The position numbers and the translations under genes are program-made. The notes beneath the pieces are model-generated. The model was not told where the DNA came from. It ran no database searches and saw only the letters and a program-made list of their open reading frames with translations. From Cellulomonas sp. P24 (GTDB lineage Bacteria; Actinomycetota; Actinomycetes; Actinomycetales; Cellulomonadaceae), in NCBI RefSeq assembly GCF_024704385.1, contig NZ_JAJDFX010000002.1:248001-312000 (forward strand): a stretch of DNA of 64,000 nt. The letters run 5' to 3'. Of this stretch, positions 50,571 to 57,993 are shown in pieces; the first letter of the stretch is position 1, and each line of letters begins with the position of its first letter.

Positions 50571-51830
50571 TCAACCAGACCCGGGGCAGTCCCGGTGGGC
50601 GTCCGCGTTGTACTGGATGCGGTGCTCGTCGAGCACGCTCAGGCAGTCGCGAACGGTGACGGTGTCTCCAATGTGATTCAGCATCACGTGCCCGAACACG
50701 AGTGCTTGCCAGTGCTGATGGTGCGCCCAGATGGCATCAGCACTTGGGGTTACGTCCAGGTGGGCGGGGATCGTGTTGCCGTGCGCCGCGAGAACGTTGG
50801 CGCGCATGGACGACTCCAGCCACCGCTGTTCCTGTGCGCGCAGGCGTTCTCGGAGCGCTCGCTCTAGCCGGGCGGCCTTCGCGGCGACGTGTTGAGCTCG
50901 CTGCGCCGCGTTCTTGGCGGCCAACGCAGCTTGCTTGTTCCGTTCAGCCTCGGCGGTGGCTTCGTGGGCGCGGGCCGCGGCCAGTGCGTCGTCGTGCGCG
51001 CGACGCTGCTGGTCGAGGAAGTCGAGGCGAGGGCTGTGGACTCCGGCTCCGGTGAGCGTCAGCGTGTCGAGCGAGTCAACCCACAGGTGTACGGCGCGCG
51101 TTTCGCTCGTGGGCCGGAGTTGGAACATGCGCTCGCCAACGTGAGAGATCACGTACGGAACGGCGACTGTCCCGAGGATCGGGTTGACCCACCACAGAGG
51201 CATGCCAGCCTCGAGGATCGCGCGGCCGAGCGCTCCGAGGGCGACGGTGCCGTCGCGCCGATCGGTGAAGTGCACACCGCGGTGGCCGAGAATCCACACG
51301 GGTGCTATCCCGGCGTCCTGGTAGTCGCGGGTGCGGGCCGCCCACGATTCCGAGCCCTCGGCAAGTTCGAGGTGCGAGTACTGGACCTCTAGAGCGACAC
51401 GTTCACCCGTCGGGTGAACGGCGAGGACGTCTGCTCGTCGATTGACGACAGGCAGCAGCGACACCTCGAGGCGCGCGTCCACTTCGGGATGCCGTCGAGC
51501 GAGCCAGCCGAGCAGTGCATGCTTGCCCTGCTTGTGGAACAAGCTCTCCTCGGAATGTCCACCACCGGTGAGGTGCTTGAAACCGTCCCGCCCGGATCGT
51601 CGGGCGACGGTGGTGAACTCGGGTGTGGGGCATTCGGCGACGAAGCACCGCAGGTGCGCCTTCGCGTATTCGCGCATCTCGAGCGCCGTGTTGTCTTCGA
51701 GCAGTACGAGCGGCCCAGTCGGGGCGTCCTTTCGGGCCGCATACACCAAACGCGTCTCGCCGCTGGTGAACGCGGCGACCTCCCCTGGCGTGTGACCCAC
51801 GGGACGGACCGTAGCGTCGAGTACTGACAG
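50571..51830 (-). pseudogene. CoiA-like competence/nuclease-domain gene truncated at its 3' end by IS3
   Basis: A protein of about 420 residues related to competence protein CoiA: GHTPGEVAAFTSGETRLVYA at the start, then GGHSEESLFHKQGKHALLGW, the nuclease-like VEVSLL/RADVLAVHPTGERVALEVQYSH block (PD-(D/E)XK type, Asp and Glu-x-Gln), and a long coiled coil (HEATAEAERNKQAALAAKNA). The final codons (DCPGSG, stop) come from the IS3 end at 50568-50593, so the true C-terminus is lost. The start is uncertain: similarity begins near 51830, where only a CTG is available, and the frame is open to 51989. It may be functional if only a few residues were replaced. Confidence 0.65.
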
Positions 51831-52644
51831 ATCGATCGCATGGCACCCCAACGGGCACCGACGAGCCCGGCGTCGACCGGTACGGCTCGACAGCCTCACG
51901 GCGGAACGGCCCGGCGGGTGGCGACTTGGCCTTTGACCTTGAGCTGTAGACACGAGATTCGTGGTTGTGCGGCCGCGCGCAGTGTTCACGAATCGGGGTT
52001 AGGGCCCGGGTGTCGAGCTCGTGGTCGGTCGTCTCCGTGACGAGCGAGCGCGGGTGTCAGAGGGTGAGTGGAGGGCGGATGGTTCCCGATCCGAGGGGGT
52101 GCGCTTCGCCGCTGCGTCGTTCGAAGGCGTCGATTACGTCGGCGGGTTGGGCCCCGCCGTAGTTTTCGTTGGTCGTGCGGTTGCGAAGGGAGTGGCCGGC
52201 GAAGGCTGTGGAGACGCTGAGCCCTCCGATCTCGCGGTACTCCGCGATGGCGGTGTGGCGGAGCCAGTGCACGGTTACCCCGAGGTTGCGAAGCGACTCC
52301 GACTGGTACCAGCGGTCGTGCACGCGACCGTAGGTGCCCCGGCTGATGGGATTGCCGGTCTTGGATCGGAAGATGCGCTGCTCACCTGGCGCGTCGGGTG
52401 AGGTGCGCGAAAGGCAGTGCCGGATGAGTGACCGGAGGAGCTCTTCGGTTGCTGGAACCTCACGGACGGTCAGGCCCTTCTCGTGCAGCTCGATCATGCC
52501 CCGGCGGTAGTCGAGGTCCATGAGGCGAAGGGTCAGTCCCCCGCCGCGGCGCGCGCCGGTCTCGTGGTGGAAGCGAAGGAGGAGGGTGTATGAATCGCCC
52601 TGGGGATGTTGGAGGCTCCTGACCTTGGAAACGAGGATGGAGCC

Positions 52645-52989
52645 ATGCCACGAGAGGTGTCGAAAGGGAAGCCGACTACGCGTCGGTACTCGCCGGAGGA
52701 GAGGGCCGCCGCGGTGCGGATGGTCCGGTCCCTGCGCGCGGAGCTGGGGACCGAGCACGGGACGGTCCAGCGGGTCGCCGCGCAGCTGGGATACGGAACT
52801 GAGTCGGTGCGGCTGTGGGTGCGTCAGGCCGACATCGACGAGGGTCACGTGCCGGGGGTGACCACGGCCGAGAGCGCCCGGATGCGTGAGCTGGAGCAGG
52901 AGAACCGTGAGCTGCGCCGGGCCAACGAGATCCTGAAGCGGGCCGCGAGTTTCTTCGGGGCGGAGCTCGACCGCCAACACAAGAGGTAG
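52645..52989 (+). CDS. IS3-family transposase OrfA
   Basis: A 114-residue HTH_Tnp_1-type protein: YSPEERAAAVRMVRSLRAEL, VQRVAAQLGYGTESVRLWVR, and a leucine-zipper helix (MRELEQENRELRRANEILKR). It ends DRQHKR at a TAG; the -1 frame from 52986 continues VVAFIDANRHELGVEPICSV into OrfB. GAGGATGGAG precedes the start. The sequence differs from OrfA at 50239, so the two IS3 elements are distinct types. Confidence 0.9.
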   Translation: MPREVSKGKPTTRRYSPEERAAAVRMVRSLRAELGTEHGTVQRVAAQLGYGTESVRLWVRQADIDEGHVPGVTTAESARMRELEQENRELRRANEILKRAASFFGAELDRQHKR

Positions 52990-53042
52990 TCGCGTTCATC
53001 GACGCGAACCGTCACGAGCTCGGTGTCGAGCCCATCTGCAGC

Positions 53043-53891
53043 GTGCTGCAGGTGGCGCCGAGCACGTACTACGCGGCCAAGACGCGTGTCCCGTCGACGC
53101 GGACGGTCCGCGACGGCGTGCTGCGCCCGGTGCTGCGCCAGCTCTGGGCGGACAACTACTGCGTCTACGGGGCCCGCAAGCTCTGGAAGGCCGCCCGCCG
53201 AGCCGGCTGGGACCTGGGCCGTGACCAGGTCGCCCGCCTCATGCGCGCCGAGGGCATCGAAGGAGCGGTGCGCACCAAACGGGTCCGCACCACCAAGGCC
53301 GACCCGACCGCGGCCCGTCACCCGGACCTGGTGCGCCGGGACTTCACCGCCGATGCCCCGAACCGGCTGTGGGTCACGGACCTGACCTATGTGCCGACCT
53401 GGGCCGGGGTGGCCTACGTCTGCTTCATCACCGACGTGTACTCCCGGATGATCGTCGGGTGGCGCGTCGCGGGGCACATGCGCACCGAGATGGTCCTGGA
53501 CGCCATCGAGATGGCCCGCTGGTCACGCGGGACCCGCATCGACGGGCTGAGGTGTCACTCCGATGCCGGGTCGCAATTCACGTCGATCCGCTACGGCGAG
53601 CGCCTCGCCGAGATCGGCGCGACGCCCTCGATCGGGACCGTCGCCGACTCGTACGATAACGCGCTGGCCGAGACCGTCAACGGCTACTACAAGACCGAGC
53701 TGATCCGCGGACCGGCCCGCGCACAGCCCTGGCGCACCGTCGAGGACGTCGAGCTCGCCACCCTCGGATGGGTCCACTGGCACAACACCACCAGGCTGCA
53801 CGGCTACCTCGGAGACGTCCCACCCACCGAGTACGAAACGACGTTCTACGCTACCCACGGGAGCGACCAGACCCTGGCCGCAATCCCATAG
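53043..53891 (+). CDS. IS3-family transposase OrfB
   Basis: The catalytic part of the transposase (282 residues from GTG 53043, open in frame from 52986). HTH_21 region: VYGARKLWKAARRAGWDLGR. DDE core: LWVTDLTYVPTWAGVAYVCF with the first Asp, RCHSDAGSQFTSIRYGERLA with the second, and DNALAETVNGYYKTELI with the Glu. The WHNTTRLHGYLGDVPPTEYE end is the usual IS3 C-terminus. Natural expression is as an OrfAB fusion by -1 frameshift. Confidence 0.92.
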   Translation: MLQVAPSTYYAAKTRVPSTRTVRDGVLRPVLRQLWADNYCVYGARKLWKAARRAGWDLGRDQVARLMRAEGIEGAVRTKRVRTTKADPTAARHPDLVRRDFTADAPNRLWVTDLTYVPTWAGVAYVCFITDVYSRMIVGWRVAGHMRTEMVLDAIEMARWSRGTRIDGLRCHSDAGSQFTSIRYGERLAEIGATPSIGTVADSYDNALAETVNGYYKTELIRGPARAQPWRTVEDVELATLGWVHWHNTTRLHGYLGDVPPTEYETTFYATHGSDQTLAAIP

Positions 53892-54467
53892 CCCGAGCCT
53901 CCATCAGACCCAGGGCGATTCAGTACAGCTCGGGGTCGACGGTTTTGGCCTCGAGGTCGTAGAGCTCGTCGAGTTCGTGCTCGACGAGGGCGCGGCGTAG
54001 TGCCGGGTCGTACGGCTTGTGCCGGACTTTCTTGGCCGGGTTGGTCTTGATGTGGTGGGCGTCCTTGGCGTTGGCGAAGAAGCAGCGCGCTGCGGCGACA
54101 GCGTTGCGGCGTGCCCCGAGGCCTTCTCGCGAGTTGCGTCGGACCAGGGCGGACTTGCGGCAGAGCTTGGCGAACCCCATCACGTCGGTCTTGGTGACGT
54201 CTGCGAGCTGCTTGTCGCCGAGAGCCTCGACGAGCTTGCGCCAGTAGGTGCCGTAGTTGGCGACGGTCTCGTCTTCGCATGCGTCGAGGAGGGTGGCGTA
54301 GAACTCGCGCACGGTGGGTGTTGGTCGTTGCTCCTTCTTGTTCGGGCTGTCGGCGCGCTGTTGTGCGAATGAGCGCCGTGCGTCGTCTTCGCCTGCGTGG
54401 CGCTCGTCGGCAAGGAGCGCGATGAGCTCCTCGGTGGTCATGGAGATGGGCATGGTTTCGGGCTCCT

Positions 54468-54911
54468 TCAGATGTCGATTTCGGTGACGGGTCGCAGGAC
54501 GAGGACCCCGGGGACGGCCGTGATGAGGACGTCGGCGCCGGCTCGCCATCCGCGCCAGGTGCGCGCCCCGGCGCTCAGTGCGAGGCGGCGGCGTTCGTCG
54601 AGCGGGTGGTCGCCGCCGGCAGTGATTCGCAGCCGGGTGCCTTCTTGGGTCATCGACACGCGAGTGTCCGGGCTGAAGCCGGCGACGTCCCACGCCCGGG
54701 CGTCCATGAGGCGACCTGAGGCGTCGATGCGCGCGATGCGGTGCATCTGGGGACCGGGAAGGGTCGGGGTAGTTGCCGCGGCTCGGGTGGAGGGCTCGGA
54801 GGGGTGGTCGGGGTGGGTGCAGGTGAGTCGGGTTGCGCTCTGACGTTCGACGACGTGCGACCGGAACCGGGTGATGGGTCCGGGTGCCGTGATGGTGGTG
54901 GTGGTCACCAT
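54468..54911 (-). CDS. Small conserved protein paired with the recombinase, module 1
   Basis: A 147-residue protein. Residues about 56-147 (HRIARIDASGRLMDARAWDV, DERRRLALSAGARTWRGWRA, LVLRPVTEIDI) align with the protein at 56025-56363, including the HRI-VDAS-R-MD start and the GW-x2-G-DV block. The C-terminal part has the look of a swapped-hairpin (AbrB/SpoVT-like) DNA-binding fold, but that is a guess. It lies 14 bp upstream of its recombinase gene on the same strand. A directionality factor or regulator for the recombinase is plausible. The first 50 residues are Thr/Pro-rich and may not be real; a start nearer residue 56 (MHRIARID) is possible. Confidence 0.6.
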   Translation of the reverse strand: MVTTTTITAPGPITRFRSHVVERQSATRLTCTHPDHPSEPSTRAAATTPTLPGPQMHRIARIDASGRLMDARAWDVAGFSPDTRVSMTQEGTRLRITAGGDHPLDERRRLALSAGARTWRGWRAGADVLITAVPGVLVLRPVTEIDI

Positions 54912-55030
54912 CGCGACCGTCAGGTGGGCTCGCGTTGCGGCAATCGGCGCACGGCTGCTCGCATCACCTTGAGGTGAGGGGTTGTGGGCGGTCCGTGCGC
55001 AGAAGGCTGAGAGCCCGCGCGGGGCGGAGT

Positions 55031-56032
55031 TCAGTCCGCGGTGGCGAGCGGGTGGGTGGTGCCGGTGCGGATCTCGAGTGCTCGGGCGACCTCGGCGATC
55101 GTCGCCTTGGTGTAGCTGGCTGTCACGCTTGTGGGCGCGTGCCCGGCGAGGGCTGCGGCTACGGCGTGTCCGGCGATGCGTTCGACTTCGGTTAGAGCGG
55201 TGTGGCGTAGCCAGTGGATGCTGACGGGTGCTGTGGCGGTCCAGCTGAGTTCGCGCTGCCAGCGTTCGGCGAGCGTGTTGTAGCGCCGGCGGGTCAGGGG
55301 TGCTCCCGACCGGTAGCGAAGGACGGGGTCGTCGCCGGTGGCACCCGGTGCGCGGCGGGTCGCGTGGTTCTGCAGGTGGTCAAGGAGTTCGGCGGTGACG
55401 GGCACGTCGCGCTGCTTGTCTCCCTTCTCCAGCAGGCGCACGACCTGGCGGCGGTAGTCGAGGTCGCGCATGCGCAGGCCGATTGCTCCCTGGCGGCGAG
55501 CGGCAGTCTCCAAGTGGAAGCGCACAAGGAGGGTGTCGAGCTCGGGGTCGTCGCTGCGGGTGCGGGCGATCTGGTCGAGGTCGGCGATCTCTGCCGGGGT
55601 CAGCGCGCGGCGTTCGCGGGGGTTCCTGCGCGGTTTGCGGACGGCTGCCGCGGGGTTGGAGCTGATGATGCCGTCTTGGACCGCGAGGCGGAAGAACGCC
55701 CTTGCCGTGGTGATCGCGTTCGTCTCGGCTCCGGTGCCGCCGATGGTGTTACGGCGCAGTTGGGCGTTCTCGCGGCAGGTTCGGGCGAAGGTGGCGATGT
55801 CGCTGGTCCGGACGTCGTCGATCCGACGGTCGCCGAGCTGGTTGTTCAGGCGCTTCCAGTAGCTCGCGAAGGTGCGTGCCGCCTTCGTCGGGGTGGCTCG
55901 TTCCACGGTTGGCAGGTACTCCGCGATGGTGGGTGCCGCGGGTGTGTCGTGCGCGGCGAGCAGGTCTTCTGGGCTGACGCCCAGGCGTGCGAGCATCTCG
56001 AGGGCAAGGGCGCGGGTGGCCGCATCAGGCAT
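55031..56032 (-). CDS. Tyrosine recombinase/integrase next to tRNA-Leu
   Basis: A 333-residue XerC-like integrase. Core-binding domain about 30-115 (PTIAEYLPTVERATPTKAAR, FASYWKRLNNQLGDRRIDDV). Catalytic residues: Arg in LETAARRQGAIGLRMRDLDY, Lys region RLLEKGDKQRDVPV, His-x-x-Arg in IHWLRHTALTEVERIAGHAV, His in ALAGHAPTSVTASYTKATIA and the nucleophile Tyr in that segment. ATG 56032 overlaps the stop of the small protein at 56025. It lies about 445 bp from the 3' end of tRNA-Leu, the standard layout for an island integrase, so it is the likely enzyme that inserted the island. It is paralogous to the IS-interrupted recombinase at 52057-54453. Confidence 0.9.
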   Translation of the reverse strand: MPDAATRALALEMLARLGVSPEDLLAAHDTPAAPTIAEYLPTVERATPTKAARTFASYWKRLNNQLGDRRIDDVRTSDIATFARTCRENAQLRRNTIGGTGAETNAITTARAFFRLAVQDGIISSNPAAAVRKPRRNPRERRALTPAEIADLDQIARTRSDDPELDTLLVRFHLETAARRQGAIGLRMRDLDYRRQVVRLLEKGDKQRDVPVTAELLDHLQNHATRRAPGATGDDPVLRYRSGAPLTRRRYNTLAERWQRELSWTATAPVSIHWLRHTALTEVERIAGHAVAAALAGHAPTSVTASYTKATIAEVARALEIRTGTTHPLATAD

Positions 56033-56363
56033 GGTCGGCCCCCGACGTGTCCAGGAGAGCGGTCGACCGGACCCACAAGGTGGCTTCGTCGGCGGCCAGC
56101 CACACATCCGAACCAGACTGCCACCCGATGCTTCTGAGCAGCCCCACCGGCAGGCGCACCCGGGACCGTGGGTCCAGCTCGAGGGTCGCATCAGCAGCGC
56201 GCTCAAGGACGATGGTCCGCCCGCTCGCGTTCGCTGCCAGGTGCATGCCCGGCGTCCATCGCAGGCGGCGCCAGCACACGTGATCCATGACGCGGTACGA
56301 GGCGTCCACGCTGACGATGCGATGAGTGCGCCGGGCGGCCAGGGGCGTCACTGGTACAGGCAT
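56025..56363 (-). CDS. Small conserved protein paired with the recombinase, module 2
   Basis: A 112-residue protein: THRIVSVDASYRVMDHVCWR at the start, then LELDPRSRVRLPVGLLRSIG and WQSGSDVWLAADEATLWVRS. It is paralogous to the C-terminal part of 54468-54911, and it likewise sits directly upstream of a tyrosine recombinase, here overlapping by 8 bp. The LDPRSRVRLP-x-G segment recalls AbrB-type DNA-binding proteins. ATG 56363 is preferred to 56525, which would cross into the tRNA. Confidence 0.65.
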   Translation of the reverse strand: MPVPVTPLAARRTHRIVSVDASYRVMDHVCWRRLRWTPGMHLAANASGRTIVLERAADATLELDPRSRVRLPVGLLRSIGWQSGSDVWLAADEATLWVRSTALLDTSGADHA

Positions 56364-56476
56364 GGCCACACGCGCCAGATGGGGGCCCGTGGCTCTTGAC
56401 GCCGGGGCCTGGGGATGTGTGAGGGGCGGGGTGAGTACCCCTGCCCGCAGAGCCGGGGAAGTTTCCCCAGTATGAG

Positions 56477-56561
56477 TGTCCGGAGGGGGACTTGAACCCC
56501 CACGCCCGTTAAAGGGCACTAGCACCTCAAGCTAGCGCGTCTGCCATTTCGCCACCCGGAC
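56477..56561 (-). tRNA. tRNA-Leu (anticodon GAG)
   Basis: The 85-nt cloverleaf folds well. The acceptor stem is GTCCGGG with CTCCGGAC, the anticodon stem CTAGC/GCTAG holds a TTGAGGT loop giving anticodon GAG, a long variable arm GCCC-TTTAAC-GGGC marks a class II tRNA, and the T arm is GGGGGTTCAAGTCCCCC. The discriminator is A and CCA is not encoded. The 3' end faces the island and its integrase, so the T arm and acceptor end are the probable attachment site. Confidence 0.95.
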
Positions 56562-56719
56562 GAGTGGACCATCGCGAGCCTCTCGGCCCGTTCAGGTGCG
56601 GCGGTAAAGATAGCACGGAGCGGCGGTCCCCTGCTGCCACCGTCCTGCGGCAGACTGTCCCGCAGCGGCACCGTGCCCTCACGGTCGGCGCCGCGTGTTC
56701 GTGACCCGGGAGGACGGCC

Positions 56720-57943
56720 ATGTCGGACCAGGACGGCACCACGCAGTCGACGGGCGACCGCGCGCCGGCATCGAACCGGCACCTCGTCGGGGCGAGCCCA
56801 GCGGCACGCAGGATCGCCGGCGCGCGCCGCAACCCGTCGGTCGTGGGGTACGAGGAGTCGGCACCCGCGTGGTTGCGGGTGGCCGCCGGGTGGTCGTGGC
56901 GGATGCTGACCGTGATCGCCGCAATCGTGCTGGTCTTCTACGCGACCTCGCGCGTGCAGCTGGTCTTCATCGCGGTCTTCCTCGCATTCGTCTTCACAGC
57001 CGTGCTCCGGCCTCTCGTCGACTTCTTCGACCGGTTCATCCCGCGGGGGCTCGCCGTTCTCCTCGGCCTCCTGTCGGCCATCTCGTTCGTCGCCGGGCTG
57101 ATCACCTACGTCGTCGCGTCGGTCACCGGGCAGTGGGAGTCGCTGTCGAGGCAGTTCAGCACCGGCATCGACCAGGTGATCAACTACCTCGAGCACGGAC
57201 CGCTGCCGGTCACGGTCACCCAGGCAGACATCACCCAATGGATCAACAACGGCCAGCAGTGGCTGCAGACCCACAGCAGCGAGCTCGCGGGCCAGGCGGC
57301 GTCGAGCGCCGGCTCGGTCGTCGAGGTCTTCACGATCCTCGCGCTCGCCACCTTCTGCACCGTGTTCTTCCTGGCGCGCGGCCGGGACATGTGGTCATGG
57401 TTCCTGAACCAGCTACCCGCCCACTCACGTGAGAGCTGGAAGGCTGCGGGTGGGGTCGGCTGGTACACGTTCTCCGGGTATGCGCGCGGCACCGTGATCA
57501 TCGCCGTGACCGACGCGATCCTCGCGGCGATCATCCTGCTCATCGTCGGCGTCCCGCTCGCGGCGCCGCTGGCGGTCCTCGTGTTCATCGGTGCGTTCAT
57601 CCCGCTCGTCGGGGCACCGGCCGCCATGGTCATCGCCATGGTCGTCGCGCTGGCGGCGAACGGGCTCGTCAAGGCGATCGTCGTCGGGATCGGCATCGCT
57701 CTGGTCGGGCAGTTCGAGGGGCATGTCCTGCAACCGCTCGTGATGGGCAAGCAGGTGTCGTTGCACCCGGTCGTCGTCGCGCTCGCCGTCACGACCGGCA
57801 CGCTCGTCGCCGGGATCCTCGGCGCGGTCATCTCGGTGCCGTTGATCGCGGTCGCGTGGGCGGTCTTCTCGCGGCTCCGACACCTCGACCCACCGATGGA
57901 GGAGCTGGCGACGGCCGACGACGAGACGACCGAGGACGAGTAG
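56720..57943 (+). CDS. AI-2E family transporter
   Basis: A 407-residue membrane protein with about seven or eight membrane segments: MLTVIAAIVLVFYATSRVQL, VFIAVFLAFVFTAVLRPLVD, LAVLLGLLSAISFVAGLITY, EVFTILALATFCTVFFLARG, then IIAVTDAILAAIILLIVGVP and PLAVLVFIGAFIPLVGAPAA. The GQFEGHVLQPLVMGKQVSLH motif is diagnostic of the AI-2E/PerM family. Members export autoinducer-2 or act as Na+/H+ antiporters; the substrate here is unknown. A 12-bp terminator follows. It starts the chromosomal segment beyond the island. Confidence 0.9.
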   Translation: MSDQDGTTQSTGDRAPASNRHLVGASPAARRIAGARRNPSVVGYEESAPAWLRVAAGWSWRMLTVIAAIVLVFYATSRVQLVFIAVFLAFVFTAVLRPLVDFFDRFIPRGLAVLLGLLSAISFVAGLITYVVASVTGQWESLSRQFSTGIDQVINYLEHGPLPVTVTQADITQWINNGQQWLQTHSSELAGQAASSAGSVVEVFTILALATFCTVFFLARGRDMWSWFLNQLPAHSRESWKAAGGVGWYTFSGYARGTVIIAVTDAILAAIILLIVGVPLAAPLAVLVFIGAFIPLVGAPAAMVIAMVVALAANGLVKAIVVGIGIALVGQFEGHVLQPLVMGKQVSLHPVVVALAVTTGTLVAGILGAVISVPLIAVAWAVFSRLRHLDPPMEELATADDETTEDE

Positions 57944-57962
57944 CCGCGGCCGAGCGGAATCA

Positions 57963-57989
57963 CGCGTCCGTCCCGACGGGACGGACGCG
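57963..57989. terminator. 12-bp hairpin between convergent genes
   Basis: CGCGTCCGTCCC (57963-57974) pairs with 57978-57989 around GAC. It lies between the stops of the AI-2E gene and dnaE2 and can serve both. Confidence 0.8.
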
Positions 57990-57993
57990 ATCG

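Larger units (their letters stand above)
49292..50593 (-). mobile_element. IS3-family insertion sequence, about 1.30 kb
   Basis: Near-perfect inverted repeats: GGGACTGCCCC at 49292-49302 continuing to GTTGACAC, matched in reverse at 50568-50593. It encodes OrfA and OrfB joined by a probable -1 frameshift. I see no target duplication. Its right end truncates the CoiA-like gene at 50571-51830. Confidence 0.85.
52591..53922 (+). mobile_element. IS3-family insertion sequence, 1332 bp, inside a recombinase gene
   Basis: Inverted ends of about 28 bp (TGAATCGCCCTGGG on the left, matched in reverse at 53895-53922). A 3-bp target duplication GTA lies at 52588-52590 and 53923-53925. It encodes OrfA and OrfB in a -1 frameshift arrangement. 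The clean duplication and the restored host frame fix both ends to the base. Confidence 0.93.
52057..54453 (-). pseudogene. Tyrosine recombinase interrupted by an IS3-family element
   Basis: The N-terminal part is at 54453-53923: MPISMTTEELIALLADERHA, PTPTVREFYATLLDACEDET, then LDELYDLEAKTVDPELY. The C-terminal part is at 52590-52057: TLLLRFHHETGARRGGGLTL (first catalytic Arg), VHWLRHTAIAEYREIGGLSV (His-x-x-Arg) and NRTTNENYGG (Tyr). Removing the IS (52591-53922) and one 3-bp duplication rejoins the frame as DPELY-TLLLRFHHET, matching DPELDTLLVRFHLET in the intact relative at 55031-56032. The restored protein would have 353 residues. The break lies just before the catalytic domain, so the enzyme is inactive. 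Confidence 0.9.
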
